Shown here: positions 7,537-16,770 of the stretch, piece by piece
Layout: each line of letters starts with the position of its first letter
How positions within the stretch are numbered: position 1 is the stretch's first letter
Made by a program: the position numbers and the translations under genes
Notes under the pieces: model-generated
Told to the model about the DNA's origin: nothing
What the model saw: the letters and a program-made list of their open reading frames with translations, nothing else
Databases searched by the model: none
NCBI GenBank assembly: GCA_044357345.1
Contig: JBIKPR010000004.1
Span: 1 to 64,000 of the forward strand
Length of the DNA stretch: 64,000 nt
DNA from: JABMMZ01 sp044357345
GTDB taxonomy: Bacteria; Bacteroidota; Bacteroidia; NS11-12g; UBA955
Direction of reading: 5' to 3'

Positions 7537-8931
7537 TTATTTTATTTTAACAATTTGAGCCATCATTTCTGCTTCGCTTACCAATTTCTCGCCAACGAAA
7601 CATCTGCCGCGCATTAAACAGATTCCTCTTCTTACTGGTTCAAGCATTTCAAGCTTCATAACCAAGGTATCTCCTGGAACAACTTTGTCTTTAAATCTTG
7701 CTTTATCAATTTTCAAGAACAGAGTTGTGTAGTTTTCAGGATCTTCAACTTCACTTAAAATAAGCACGCCACCGGCTTGAGCCATGGCTTCTAGTTGCAA
7801 TACACCAGGGAAAATTGGATCTCCAGGGAAGTGGCCATCAAAGAAGTATTGGTCGCCTGTGATGTTTTTTATTGCAATCACATAGGTTGGAGTCTTTTCT
7901 AAAATTTTATCTACCAATAAGAAAGGATGCTTGTGTGGTAAGAATTTAGAAATCTCTTTGTATTCGTATAGCGCTTTAACGTTCGGGTTGTAAACCGGTG
8001 CATCGCTATTGGCTTTCTTTCTAGTCTTTTTTATTAAAGCTTTAATTTTTCTAGCAAAGGCAACGTTAGAAGCGTGACCAGGGCGGGCAGCCATAATTTG
8101 CGCTTTGATTGGCATACCAATAAGGGCTAAATCACCTAACAAATCAAGTAATTTGTGACGGGCTGGCTCGTTTTGGAATCTCAACTCCAAATTATTTAGG
8201 ATACCTTCTTTTCTTACTTCAACTTTTGGCTTGTTAAATACTTTGGCCAATCTTTCCATTTCCTCATCTTCAACCACACGGTCAACTATTACGATGGCAT
8301 TATTCAAATCGCCACCCTTAATTAAATTGTTGTTCAACATCATTTCCAATTCATGCAAGAAGCAGAAAGTTCTGCAGCTAGAAATTTCTTTTTCGAACTC
8401 GTTTAAATTGGTGATGGTAGCGTGTTGGCTTCCTAGAACTGGACTGTTGTAATCAACCATTACCGTTGCACGGTAATCGTCTAATGGCATAGCCACCATT
8501 TCAATATGGTTTTGATTGTCGTTGTAATGCACATTTACTGGAATATGAAAATACTCGCGTTCTGCTTCTTGTTCAACGATTCCAACAGACAGCAAAGCAT
8601 CCACAAATGGTTTAGAACTTCCATCCATAATTGGCATTTCAGGACCATCAATTTCTAACAACACATTGTCGATTTCCAAACCAACCAAAGCCGCCAAAGC
8701 ATGCTCGACGGTGCTTACGCGTGCGCCGTTTTTTTCTAAAGTAGTTCCTCTAGAAGTATCTACAACCAATTCACAATCAGCCTCAATAATTGGCTGACCA
8801 TCTAAATCGGTTCTTTGGAATTTGTACCAATGGTTGGCAGGTGCTGGAGAGAAAGTCAAATTTACAACAGCTCCGGTGTGCAGACCAACGCCAGAAACGG
8901 TTATTGAATTCTTTAGTGTCGTTTGTTTCAT
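7537..8931 (-). CDS. lpxC/fabZ: Bifunctional UDP-3-O-acyl-GlcNAc deacetylase / 3-hydroxyacyl-ACP dehydratase
   Basis: A 464-residue fusion. LpxC (about 1-305) is the zinc deacetylase of lipid A synthesis; zinc ligands are visible as His77 (VEHALAAL) and His259/Asp263 (HKLLD), with Glu76 as the general base. FabZ (about 320-464) dehydrates 3-hydroxyacyl-ACP and shows the hotdog motif FFDGHFPGDPIFPG with His367 and Glu381. This fusion is characteristic of Bacteroidota and couples lipid A and fatty-acid use of the same acyl-ACP. Its start overlaps the lpxD stop by 4 bases. Confidence 0.96.
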   Translation of the reverse strand: MKQTTLKNSITVSGVGLHTGAVVNLTFSPAPANHWYKFQRTDLDGQPIIEADCELVVDTSRGTTLEKNGARVSTVEHALAALVGLEIDNVLLEIDGPEMPIMDGSSKPFVDALLSVGIVEQEAEREYFHIPVNVHYNDNQNHIEMVAMPLDDYRATVMVDYNSPVLGSQHATITNLNEFEKEISSCRTFCFLHELEMMLNNNLIKGGDLNNAIVIVDRVVEDEEMERLAKVFNKPKVEVRKEGILNNLELRFQNEPARHKLLDLLGDLALIGMPIKAQIMAARPGHASNVAFARKIKALIKKTRKKANSDAPVYNPNVKALYEYKEISKFLPHKHPFLLVDKILEKTPTYVIAIKNITGDQYFFDGHFPGDPIFPGVLQLEAMAQAGGVLILSEVEDPENYTTLFLKIDKARFKDKVVPGDTLVMKLEMLEPVRRGICLMRGRCFVGEKLVSEAEMMAQIVKIK

Positions 8932-9965
8932 TTTGATGTTAATTCTTTTATGCGTTTTTCAAGTTCTTTAATTCTATTTTCAAGTTGAGGCAAATTGCGC
9001 AAAATTACTTGGCTTTTGAATGCCTCTTTTATTGGCATTGCGGGACTTCCAATAAATTGTTGATTCGGCTCTTTAATGGTTTTAGGAATTCCACTTTGAC
9101 CACCTATTTGGGTGCCATCGGCAATCGTAATGTGTCCAACGATTCCAACTTGGGCGCCGATTACACAACCCTTACCTACTTTGGTGCTTCCAGCTACGCC
9201 ACTTAGTCCTGCGATTACGGTATTTTCACCAATCTCGGCATTGTGTGCGATTTGCACCATATTGTCTAGTTTTACGCCCTTTCTAATTATTGTAGAGCCC
9301 ATGGTGGCTCTATCTAAACAACAATTAGAACCGGTTTCAACATTGTCTTCTATGATTACATTTCCAATTTGAGGAATCTTAGCATAGGTACCATCAGGAG
9401 TTGGTGCAAAACCAAATCCATCTGAACCAATAACAGTGCCTGCATGGATGATGCAATTATTCCCGACATGGCAATCGGAGTACAATTTAACCCCAGAATA
9501 AAACAAAGTATTATTCCCAATTTTGGCTTTTTTACCTACAAAAACATGAGGATATAATTGGGCATTTTCTCCAACTACAGCATCATCCTCTATTACCACA
9601 TAGGGTCCGATGAACACATTTTTACCAATACTTGCTGAATCTGCTATAATGGCTGTTGGATGTATCCCTTCTCTTTGTTGGTGGGGATTGAACCAAGCAT
9701 TCAAGACCAAACAAAAACCGTAGTATGGCATTGGATGTCTGACGATGGTGCATTGTACAGGTTTTTCTAAAATCAAATCATTTGAAACAATTACAATTGA
9801 AGCTTTTGTTTCATAAATGAAGTTGAGGTATTTGGGATTGGCTAAAAAACTAACTTCACCTTCGGAGGCTGTTTCAATTTTTCCAGCAGCAAACACAATT
9901 GCAGAAGCATCACCTTCAATGCTACCTTGTATAAGTTCTGCTATTTGAGCGGCATTTATCTGCAT
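8928..9965 (-). CDS. lpxD: UDP-3-O-(3-hydroxyacyl)glucosamine N-acyltransferase
   Basis: Third lipid A acylation step. The 345 residues contain an N-terminal uridine-binding domain (about 1-100), a hexapeptide-repeat beta-helix (about 105-310) with the catalytic histidine region MVQIAHNAEIGENT, and a C-terminal charged helix (ENRIKELEKRIKEL) that forms the trimer coil in this family. It overlaps lpxC/fabZ by 4 bases and follows the HD hydrolase gene by 24 bases. Confidence 0.95.
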   Translation of the reverse strand: MQINAAQIAELIQGSIEGDASAIVFAAGKIETASEGEVSFLANPKYLNFIYETKASIVIVSNDLILEKPVQCTIVRHPMPYYGFCLVLNAWFNPHQQREGIHPTAIIADSASIGKNVFIGPYVVIEDDAVVGENAQLYPHVFVGKKAKIGNNTLFYSGVKLYSDCHVGNNCIIHAGTVIGSDGFGFAPTPDGTYAKIPQIGNVIIEDNVETGSNCCLDRATMGSTIIRKGVKLDNMVQIAHNAEIGENTVIAGLSGVAGSTKVGKGCVIGAQVGIVGHITIADGTQIGGQSGIPKTIKEPNQQFIGSPAMPIKEAFKSQVILRNLPQLENRIKELEKRIKELTSK

Positions 9966-9989
9966 AAATCTATCCTGCGAAGATAAGGC

Positions 9990-11210
9990 TTAGCGGTAAT
10001 AGCATAAATAATATTTTTTAACAGTCTGATTCAAAGCTCTTAAGTTGTAATTATCGCTTGCATCCGTAACATCCAAGACCTCTCCCGACTTTTTCAGTAT
10101 ACGAATACCAGTACTCTTTTCCACTTTATACGCATCGTTTGCCAAGGTGTTCATGGAAGCAAAATAGATTCCTTGCTCAGGTTTTAGCTTAAATTTCTTT
10201 ACCATTTGTTCTTGCATTTCGGCCACTTCTTTCATTGGAATGACCTTTGACGAAAGTTGGATTTTAGGCAAGTTTCTATTGACTAAATTTTTAGCCAATA
10301 AAGACAAGACTTTATCATCTGAAAACTGCCAATTTTTAATCGCAGAAATCACATCCGAATCGTCCAATTGTATAAACTGTTGCAAGACATTAGGCTCTTC
10401 CATAAATTGCTTAACATCGATGTGGTTTTTCAAAAAGAAATCGAGGGCTGGTGAGGCATACAACTGCAAACCTTCTTTGGAAACCTCGGCAGCTCTGCGC
10501 ATCGTATTGGTGAGCAAAACATCAGCGGCAACAACTGTCTTATGCAAATACACTTGCCAATACATTAAGCGTCTTGCAATAATGAATTTTTCAATGCTGT
10601 AAATCCCCTTCTCTTCTACCACCAACTCATCGTCTACAACATCCAACATGTGGATGATGCGCTCTGAACCAATGATACCTTCGCTAACTCCTGTGTAAAA
10701 ACTGTCGCGACCTAAGTAATCTAGACGGTCCATATCCAACTGACCAGAAATTAACTGGTGTAAAAAAGCTTTCTTATAACGGTTGCTGAAAATCTGAATG
10801 CATAGATCTAATTTCCCTTTAAATTGTTTGTTCAATTCCTGCATCATCATCATTGAAATACTTTCATGCGGAACCGAATGAATTAAGGTATGTTCAAGGG
10901 AATGGCTGTATGGTCCATGGCCAATATCATGCAGCAAAATCGCACAGTACAAAGCTTCAGCTTCTGCATCCGAAATTTTCACATTTTTTTGACGTAAAGT
11001 AAACACCGCATTCATCATTAAATGCAAGGCTCCTAAGGCGTGGTGGAAACGAGAATGTGTGGCACCAGGGTATACAATTTCAGTCATTCCCAATTGGCGT
11101 ATACGTCTAAGTCTCTGAACAAAAGGGTGCTCTATGAGGTCGTAAACCAATTTACTTGGAATACTCAAAAAACCATAGACTGGGTCGTTTATAATTTTAC
11201 TTTTGTTCAT
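9990..11210 (-). CDS. HD-domain phosphohydrolase (dGTPase/SAMHD1-like)
   Basis: About 406 residues beginning MNKSKIINDPVYGFLSIP, a standard opening for this Bacteroidota family. I prefer the start at 11210 over 11246 for that reason. The metal-binding HD signature is intact: RFHHALGA, then LLHDIGHGPYSH (about residues 50-110), with later DRLDYLGRD. Relatives hydrolyse dNTPs or other nucleotide phosphates; the substrate here is unknown. It heads the lpxD-lpxC/fabZ-lpxA operon, a neighbourhood often seen in this phylum and of unclear logic. Confidence 0.85.
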   Translation of the reverse strand: MNKSKIINDPVYGFLSIPSKLVYDLIEHPFVQRLRRIRQLGMTEIVYPGATHSRFHHALGALHLMMNAVFTLRQKNVKISDAEAEALYCAILLHDIGHGPYSHSLEHTLIHSVPHESISMMMMQELNKQFKGKLDLCIQIFSNRYKKAFLHQLISGQLDMDRLDYLGRDSFYTGVSEGIIGSERIIHMLDVVDDELVVEEKGIYSIEKFIIARRLMYWQVYLHKTVVAADVLLTNTMRRAAEVSKEGLQLYASPALDFFLKNHIDVKQFMEEPNVLQQFIQLDDSDVISAIKNWQFSDDKVLSLLAKNLVNRNLPKIQLSSKVIPMKEVAEMQEQMVKKFKLKPEQGIYFASMNTLANDAYKVEKSTGIRILKKSGEVLDVTDASDNYNLRALNQTVKKYYLCYYR

Positions 11211-11394
11211 TATCTGCAAAATTGACGATTTATTGTCATATTTCATTCATTATATTGCTTTAATTCTTCTTATTCAATACTTTATTGTGTTTTAAATTTA
11301 TTGTATTGTAATAGGAATCCTAAGTGTACCAAAGCAAATACAAAAGAGCTAGTAATTAAAAATTTACTTGCTGAAATCAGGTCTTCATTTCCCC

Positions 11395-11402
11395 TAAATT
11401 TG
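11395..11402 (+). promoter_or_regulatory. Putative -7 box TAAATTTG for rlmF
   Basis: Exact TAnnTTTG whose last base is seven bases before the TTG used as the rlmF start. This supports that start and suggests a transcript with little or no leader. No clear -33 element. Confidence 0.45.
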
Positions 11403-11408
11403 TAGGCC

Positions 11409-12407
11409 TTGAAAAAATACCACAAAATCCCTAAAAAAGTTGTCACAACAAAACCAAAAGTACCTGGTTTGCATCCTCGAAACTCGCACCAAGGTCGATA
11501 CGATTTGGACACGCTTTGCAAGGCTTTGCCAGAACTTTCGACTTACATCGTTAAAACAGATTTCGGCGATAGTTCTATAAATTTTTTCAACCCTGATGCA
11601 GTTAAAACACTAAATAAAGCCATTCTCTTTAAAGACTACAACATTAACTACTGGGATATCCCTAATGGTTATTTATGTCCTCCTATTCCTGGCCGTGCTG
11701 ACTACATTCACTTTTTGGCCGATATACTTAACGAACTTCCAGAAAAAGACACTTTAATCCATCCTAACTTTAAGTGTTTGGATATTGGTACAGGTGCCAA
11801 TTTAATTTACCCAATCATTGGCCACAACCAATACAAGTGGCAATTTAGGGCCAGCGATATCGATGCCATAGCCCTAGAAAATGCGAAAGAAATTTGTGCA
11901 AAAAACCCTGAACTTTCTAACGGGATTGAAATTGTATTGCAGGACAATAACAATGTATTTTTCAAAAATATAGTCCACAAAGACGACTTCTTTGAGGCAA
12001 GTGTCTGCAACCCTCCGTTCCATTCTTCCCAAGAAGAAGCCAGTGCAGGGACCTTAAGAAAATTAAAAAATCTAAAAGCTGAAAATATCAGCGAAGATGC
12101 CTTAAATTTCGGTGGCCAAAACAACGAATTGATTTATGAAGGTGGAGAACTTAAATTCATCCAAGACATGGCCAAAGAAAGTACTAAGTTCAAAAGAAAT
12201 ATTCTTTGGTTCAGCAGCTTGGTATCCAAATCAGCCCATATCCATATTCTACAAAGATTCTTTAGTGAATTAGGTGTAGCTGAACAAAAGACCATTGAAA
12301 TGGGCCAAGGCAACAAAACAAGTCGATTCATAGCTTGGACTTTTTTCTCTAAATCGGAACGATTAAAACACTTAGAAGGAAAAAAAGCACAGAATGATCC
12401 CCATTGA
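11409..12407 (+). CDS. rlmF: 23S rRNA (adenine-1618-N6)-methyltransferase
   Basis: SAM-dependent methylation of A1618 in 23S rRNA. The 332 residues align by eye along the whole of E. coli RlmF: GLHPRNSHQGRYD, WDIPNGYLCPPIPGRADYIH, the SAM motif LDIGTGANLIYPIIG, the N6-methyltransferase motif CNPPFHSS, ALNFGGQNNEL, and a C-terminus near SRFIAWTF. The start is TTG with a lysine-rich leader of about 16 residues. The SET-domain gene starts 14 bases before its stop. Confidence 0.95.
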   Translation: MKKYHKIPKKVVTTKPKVPGLHPRNSHQGRYDLDTLCKALPELSTYIVKTDFGDSSINFFNPDAVKTLNKAILFKDYNINYWDIPNGYLCPPIPGRADYIHFLADILNELPEKDTLIHPNFKCLDIGTGANLIYPIIGHNQYKWQFRASDIDAIALENAKEICAKNPELSNGIEIVLQDNNNVFFKNIVHKDDFFEASVCNPPFHSSQEEASAGTLRKLKNLKAENISEDALNFGGQNNELIYEGGELKFIQDMAKESTKFKRNILWFSSLVSKSAHIHILQRFFSELGVAEQKTIEMGQGNKTSRFIAWTFFSKSERLKHLEGKKAQNDPH

Positions 12408-12807
12408 GATTCCTGAATCCGACTATTTGTATACCGACATTTCTCAAATTGAAAATGCTGGAAATGGCTTATTTACTGCTATAAAAATATACAAAGGCGA
12501 AATTATCGCACTTTACAAAGGCAAGGTGTTAAATGAGGCGCAAATCGAAAAACGTATTGCCTTAAAACAAGATCAGTACTTCATGAATCTGCCCAACGGC
12601 AGCATTTTAGACGCAAGAAAAACCAATGGATTTGCCAAATACGCAAATGATGCCCAAGCATTTTCTAACAGTCTTTTTAAAAACAATTCAATTATCAGTA
12701 TTGATGAAGAAGAAAACATTTGTTTGGTCTCAAAACGTGTGATTAAAGCGGGTGAAGAAATTTTCTGCAGCTATGGAAAACGGTATTGGAAAAAACACGG
12801 TAAATAA
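12394..12807 (+). CDS. SET-domain protein (putative protein lysine methyltransferase)
   Basis: A compact 137-residue protein that is essentially one SET domain: NAGNGLFTAIKIYKGEII at the N-terminus (residues about 21-38), a knot region around FAKYANDAQ, and the closing AGEEIFCSYGKRYW, where the tyrosine is the catalytic residue in the family. There are no pre-SET or post-SET zinc cysteines. The start lies inside rlmF (14-base overlap), so it is translated with an rRNA methyltransferase. A ribosomal protein or another translation factor is a reasonable guess at substrate, but this is inference. Confidence 0.85.
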   Translation: MIPIEIPESDYLYTDISQIENAGNGLFTAIKIYKGEIIALYKGKVLNEAQIEKRIALKQDQYFMNLPNGSILDARKTNGFAKYANDAQAFSNSLFKNNSIISIDEEENICLVSKRVIKAGEEIFCSYGKRYWKKHGK

Positions 12808-12968
12808 AAGATATATTGCAATTATTTTTATTGCAAAGGCAGTTTTAAAAGTTTTCATTTAAATTATTTTATAGGATTACCAAGCATTCAAAACCTCCAA
12901 TTAAAATTGACATTGCTCATTTATTGGAATATAGTAGTTTAAAGTATTAAACTTTGAAAATTCTGTCA

Positions 12969-12976
12969 TACCTTTG
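12969..12976 (+). promoter_or_regulatory. Putative -7 box TACCTTTG for mdh
   Basis: Exact TAnnTTTG, 35 bases before the mdh ATG, in a 204-base gap otherwise without genes. TTTG is present upstream (12953-12956), but 12 bases away rather than about 20. Confidence 0.55.
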
Positions 12977-13011
12977 CCGAATAATTTTTAACCCTTAAGC
13001 ATCACAATCAT

Positions 13012-13947
13012 ATGAAAGTAACAGTCGTAGGAGCAGGAGCAGTTGGCGCAACATGTGCAGACAATATTGCCCGCAAAGAACTTTGTTCAGAATTGGTATT
13101 ATTAGACATTAAAGAAGGTATTAGTGAAGGTAAATCATTAGATTTATTCCAAACATCTTCTTTACTTGGATTTGACACCAGAATTACTGGTAGCACCAAC
13201 GATTATACCAAAACCGCAAACAGCGATGTTGTGGTTATAACCAGTGGTATTCCCCGTAAACCAGGTATGACACGTGAAGAACTTATCGGCACCAATGCTG
13301 GTATTGTTAAAGGTGTAACAGAAAATATTTTAAAACATTCTCCAAATGCCATCATCATCGTTATTAGTAACCCTATGGATACTATGACTTATTTGGCTTT
13401 GAAATCAAGCGGTATTCCGAAAAACCGTATCATTGGTATGGGTGGCATACTTGATAGTGCTCGTTTCAAATGTTATTTATCATTAGCAACAGGTGCATCT
13501 ACCAACGATATCCACGGTGTGGTTATTGGCGGACACGGTGACACCACCATGATTCCTTTGACTAGACTTGCTACCATCAACGGCATGCCAGTTAGTTATA
13601 AATTAAATGAAGAAGCTTTGGCTAAAGTAGCGGCTGACACCATGATTGGTGGAGCAACTTTAACCGGCTTATTGGGAACGAGTGCATGGTATGCGCCAGG
13701 AGCTGCAGGTGCGGCCTTGGTTGAAGCCATTGTAAGAGACGAGAAAAAAGTAATGCCTTGCTGCGTATACTTAGAAGGTGAATATGGTCAAAACGATATT
13801 TGCTTAGGTGTACCTGTGGTTATTGGCAAAAACGGTTGGGAAGAAATCGTAGACTACAAATTAACAGAAAGCGAACAAGCTGCCTTCAACAAATCTGCTG
13901 ACGCAGTTAGAAGCATGAACAGTGTATTGGGAACCACCAACGCTTAA
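13012..13947 (+). CDS. mdh: Malate dehydrogenase (NAD-dependent, LDH-like type)
   Basis: TCA cycle: malate plus NAD to oxaloacetate. The 311-residue protein has the Rossmann motif VTVVGAGAVGATCA at the N-terminus, substrate-binding arginines Arg82 and Arg88 (IPRKPGMTREEL; two Arg favour malate over lactate) and Arg151, and the catalytic His175 in GGHGDTTM. Length is normal. It is a single gene with its own -7 box and a strong terminator directly downstream. Confidence 0.95.
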   Translation: MKVTVVGAGAVGATCADNIARKELCSELVLLDIKEGISEGKSLDLFQTSSLLGFDTRITGSTNDYTKTANSDVVVITSGIPRKPGMTREELIGTNAGIVKGVTENILKHSPNAIIIVISNPMDTMTYLALKSSGIPKNRIIGMGGILDSARFKCYLSLATGASTNDIHGVVIGGHGDTTMIPLTRLATINGMPVSYKLNEEALAKVAADTMIGGATLTGLLGTSAWYAPGAAGAALVEAIVRDEKKVMPCCVYLEGEYGQNDICLGVPVVIGKNGWEEIVDYKLTESEQAAFNKSADAVRSMNSVLGTTNA

Positions 13948-13963
13948 TTCTATATAAATATTT

Positions 13964-13995
13964 AAAAGCCCTAAGCCTCGCTTAGGGCTTTTTTT
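13964..13995 (+). terminator. Rho-independent terminator of mdh
   Basis: A perfect 13-bp stem, AAAAGCCCTAAGC (13964-13976) with GCTTAGGGCTTTT (13980-13992), around the loop CTC and followed by more T. It is 17 bases after the stop. Confidence 0.9.
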
Positions 13996-14016
13996 ATGCG
14001 TTAAAAATAAAGGCAC

Positions 14017-14024
14017 TATTTTTG
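14017..14024 (+). promoter_or_regulatory. Putative -7 box TATTTTTG for the TlpA-like gene
   Basis: Exact TAnnTTTG with its last base 15 bases before the ATG at 14039, just after the mdh terminator. Confidence 0.5.
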
Positions 14025-14038
14025 CCCTTAACAATAGA

Positions 14039-14527
14039 ATGCGTATAAAAACCATCTTTAATACCCTCCTATTTGCTCTTCTTTTTTTTGTGTCTAAAAA
14101 TGCGTCTGCACAAAAAATGAGTGTAATTAATGGCAGTGAAGTAGCAGCTTTAGCTCATAGTAAAGCCGATAGTGGCCAAACGTTGGTTATAAACTTTTGG
14201 GCCACTTGGTGTGGTCCTTGTGTGCGCGAACTCCCTTATTTTGTTCAAGCAGACACCAGTTTAAAACACGAAAATTTCAAATTCATATTTGTTTCATTTG
14301 ACCCTTTAAGCAGTGAGAATAAAGTTCAAAAGTTTATCGCAAAAAACGGGTTACCTGGCACCCACTACATCATTGGAACATACGACATGTCAACTTTAAT
14401 TGATCAAGTTCATCCCAAATGGGAAGGAGGAATTCCATTAACGCTGGTTATCACCCACAAAGAAACAAAGCAACACGAAGGCGCATTTGAAAACTTCCGT
14501 CAATTCTGGCAGTTTATTCGCGATTAA
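14039..14527 (+). CDS. TlpA/ResA-like periplasmic thioredoxin
   Basis: A 162-residue exported protein: signal peptide about residues 1-24 (ending ASAQ), then a thioredoxin fold with the redox motif in FWATWCGPCVREL (Cys58-Gly-Pro-Cys61) and the cis-proline region GGIPLTLV. Such proteins reduce or shuffle disulfides outside the cytoplasm, for example in cytochrome c maturation; the partner here is unknown. It is a single gene, ending one base before the convergent membrane-protein gene. Confidence 0.88.
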   Translation: MRIKTIFNTLLFALLFFVSKNASAQKMSVINGSEVAALAHSKADSGQTLVINFWATWCGPCVRELPYFVQADTSLKHENFKFIFVSFDPLSSENKVQKFIAKNGLPGTHYIIGTYDMSTLIDQVHPKWEGGIPLTLVITHKETKQHEGAFENFRQFWQFIRD

Positions 14528-14528
14528 T

Positions 14529-15032
14529 TCAATCCATATGGGCAGCAACTTTAAAGTCGATTGTCCATAATCTCGCCACTTCTTTGGCTCTTACCTCTGC
14601 GTCGGTCCTGCTAGAAGTTTCAATGATAGCCTGCTTACAATCTCCATCAAAAACGATGTAAACGATATAATAGACATCATTCGCATTGAGAGGGGTTACA
14701 TTGTCGCGGTATTCTATTTCCGACAACAAAATATATTGTAAATCTTCTGCTGAATTGCGCTTAATAACCGCTTTGAGCCCTAATAAATTTGTGTAGTTGA
14801 TCCACGATTTCTTTTCGAAATTTATTTCAATGGCTTCATAAGCAAATAAAATTGACAATGTTGCGTAAAAAATAATTGTTGCAACTAAACCAATAAAAAA
14901 AACACTGAAATCTATTACATACGCATGAAAGGTTAAATAATATAAGAAACATGAAACACCTAAACCCATCACTGTACTATTTGCCTTTTTGAAAGGCAAT
15001 GCCAATCCTTTTATTTTATATTTCTTCAGCAT
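14529..15032 (-). CDS. Small membrane protein of unknown function
   Basis: A 167-residue protein, not recognised. Two adjacent membrane segments lie at about residues 20-65 (VMGLGVSCFLYYLTFHAYV and FSVFFIGLVATIIFYATL). A soluble C-terminal part of about 100 residues follows, and its beta-rich pattern resembles a PH-like domain. It begins right where pcm ends (no gap on the minus strand), so it is very likely co-transcribed and translationally coupled with pcm. Confidence 0.7.
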   Translation of the reverse strand: MLKKYKIKGLALPFKKANSTVMGLGVSCFLYYLTFHAYVIDFSVFFIGLVATIIFYATLSILFAYEAIEINFEKKSWINYTNLLGLKAVIKRNSAEDLQYILLSEIEYRDNVTPLNANDVYYIVYIVFDGDCKQAIIETSSRTDAEVRAKEVARLWTIDFKVAAHMD

Positions 15033-15707
15033 CTATTTCCAACCATTCTCGCCAAGTAATGGAACAAAACTAAATTGTTCAAAAACTTCTGTTTTGATGT
15101 TTGTTGCATCTATTTTGGTGATACGCACCATGCGTTGCATGTCTTTTTCACCACCAACGGGAATTACCAATAAGCCACCGATAGTCAATTGCTTTACCAA
15201 TGCTTTCGGCACAGAAGGCGCTCCTGCAGTAACAATAATTTTATCGTATGGACCATGTTCTAAAAGCCCCTTGGTACCATCTCCAACAAACATTTGTATT
15301 TGAATATTTATCCCATATGTATTTACTTTTCGAATGGTAGCCGTAGCCTGCTCTGACAATTTTGCATGTCTTTCAATACTGAATACTTGGGTGCCGCAAA
15401 GCGCTAATACAGAGCCTTGGTATCCACTTCCAGTTCCTATTTCAAGAACTTTATCGTTTTGCTTTAACTGAAGCAGTTGAGATTGGTAGGCAACTGTGTA
15501 TGGTTGAGAGATCGTTTGGTCCTCTCCAATAGGGAAAGCTTTGTCCTCATAGGCATGTGATTCGAACTCGTGGGGCAAGAAAAAATGCCTTGGTAGTGCC
15601 GAAATTGCATCTAAAACCCTTTGGTCGACGATGCCCTTCTGTTTAAGCAGTTCGACCAACTGAAGGCGCAAACCCTTGTGTTTATAAGTGTCTTGGTAGG
15701 TATTCAA
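15033..15707 (-). CDS. pcm: Protein-L-isoaspartate O-methyltransferase
   Basis: Repairs isoaspartyl damage in proteins by SAM-dependent methylation. The 224 residues contain ALPRHFFLP, EDKAFPIGEDQTISQPY (the family's substrate-binding block), the SAM motif VLEIGTGSGYQ, and the later GGLLVIPVG. All key blocks are intact and the length is normal. It is upstream of, and abutting, the small membrane-protein gene. Confidence 0.93.
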   Translation of the reverse strand: MNTYQDTYKHKGLRLQLVELLKQKGIVDQRVLDAISALPRHFFLPHEFESHAYEDKAFPIGEDQTISQPYTVAYQSQLLQLKQNDKVLEIGTGSGYQGSVLALCGTQVFSIERHAKLSEQATATIRKVNTYGINIQIQMFVGDGTKGLLEHGPYDKIIVTAGAPSVPKALVKQLTIGGLLVIPVGGEKDMQRMVRITKIDATNIKTEVFEQFSFVPLLGENGWK

Positions 15708-15804
15708 AATAGTTAATGTATGTTCTTTAGTACACGGTTAATAACAAAATAGTGCCGCAAATAAGCAACTATTGCATTTTTGTAGCAAATTTATTTGAAC
15801 ACAT

Positions 15805-16770
15805 TTGTTTAAAATTAAAGTCGGCATAGCAGGAAAACCAGAAGCAGTAGGTCAATATTTAACCTATTTGCAGAAAAACGAATCGTTCGAGCTTATCGGA
15901 TCGTTCGATAGCACAGATGCGAATAATTTCGAATCTTTCTATGGTATTTCACCATTCACTGATTTTATAAAACGCGCAGATGCAATCATATTTTGTGGCA
16001 ACGAGCACCAAAACACTTTCGATATTTTGGCTGAATGTATTAAAAACTGCAAACATATTTTGTTTGATAAGTTCCCTGACCTCAGCTATACCGAATTGTC
16101 TTTGCTAAATAAATTCAAAACAGAAGCAGATACTTTATTTTACATTGCAAATATCCCTGGTTTGGGATGCGTATACACCACCGCTAGACAATCGGTAAGC
16201 AAACCAACCTTTATCCAATATAAAATTCAAATTCCTTTTAACACCCATTTTACAGATGGACACAGCAAGGACTTAATGTACGAAACCATAGACATGGTAT
16301 TGCGTTGTGTGAATTCGCCCGTGCACAAAGTGAAAATAAACCGACAATACATTTTTAACCAAAGTCCTGACGAAGTTAAAGTACACATTACCTTCGACAA
16401 CAGCAGCACCTCCGAAATTGTATTAAATACGGTAAGCCAAGAAGCCAAACACGCTCTAACGCTCTACCAAAAAGGGAAAATTATACATGCAGATATCGCT
16501 GCATTTAAGGTGGAGGAAACCAGACTTGATGTCAATTTAGAACATCAACTACCCTTCGATTCGCCAGAAGCATCCCACACTTCAATTGCTCAAAAAATGC
16601 ATACATCTGAAAAAAAGATTATGTATTTCGATGTAATTCAAAAAGATTTGTTGAACTTTGTTGATTGTATAAGCAACCGCGTATCCCCTCTTGTTTCTAT
16701 AGATGAAGCAATGAATGTGGTAAGTGTGATGCAACATTTCACTTATAGTCAACATGAATCATTTGTTTAA
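15805..16770 (+). CDS. Degenerate Gfo/Idh/MocA-like oxidoreductase
   Basis: A 321-residue protein whose layout (N-terminal Rossmann about 1-115, C-terminal alpha/beta) follows the Gfo/Idh/MocA family. However, the dinucleotide loop reads VGIAGKPEAVG rather than GxGxxG, and the usual EKP reads DKF (residues 88-90; Lys retained). Cofactor use is therefore uncertain. The start is TTG at 15805. The next gene, a lipoprotein, overlaps its end by 17 bases and is followed by a sugar transferase, so a role in surface-sugar metabolism is an inference from context. Confidence 0.65.
   Translation: MFKIKVGIAGKPEAVGQYLTYLQKNESFELIGSFDSTDANNFESFYGISPFTDFIKRADAIIFCGNEHQNTFDILAECIKNCKHILFDKFPDLSYTELSLLNKFKTEADTLFYIANIPGLGCVYTTARQSVSKPTFIQYKIQIPFNTHFTDGHSKDLMYETIDMVLRCVNSPVHKVKINRQYIFNQSPDEVKVHITFDNSSTSEIVLNTVSQEAKHALTLYQKGKIIHADIAAFKVEETRLDVNLEHQLPFDSPEASHTSIAQKMHTSEKKIMYFDVIQKDLLNFVDCISNRVSPLVSIDEAMNVVSVMQHFTYSQHESFV

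Noticed and set aside
11282..11521. A 79-residue minus-strand frame with two hydrophobic stretches upstream of rlmF.
   Set aside because: Its first half is antisense to the well-supported rlmF N-terminus and there is no separate start in the free part; most likely chance.
12816..12836. Inverted repeat TTGCAAT...ATTGCAA after the SET gene.
   Set aside because: The stem is short and AT-rich and is not followed by a T run, so it is not a convincing terminator.
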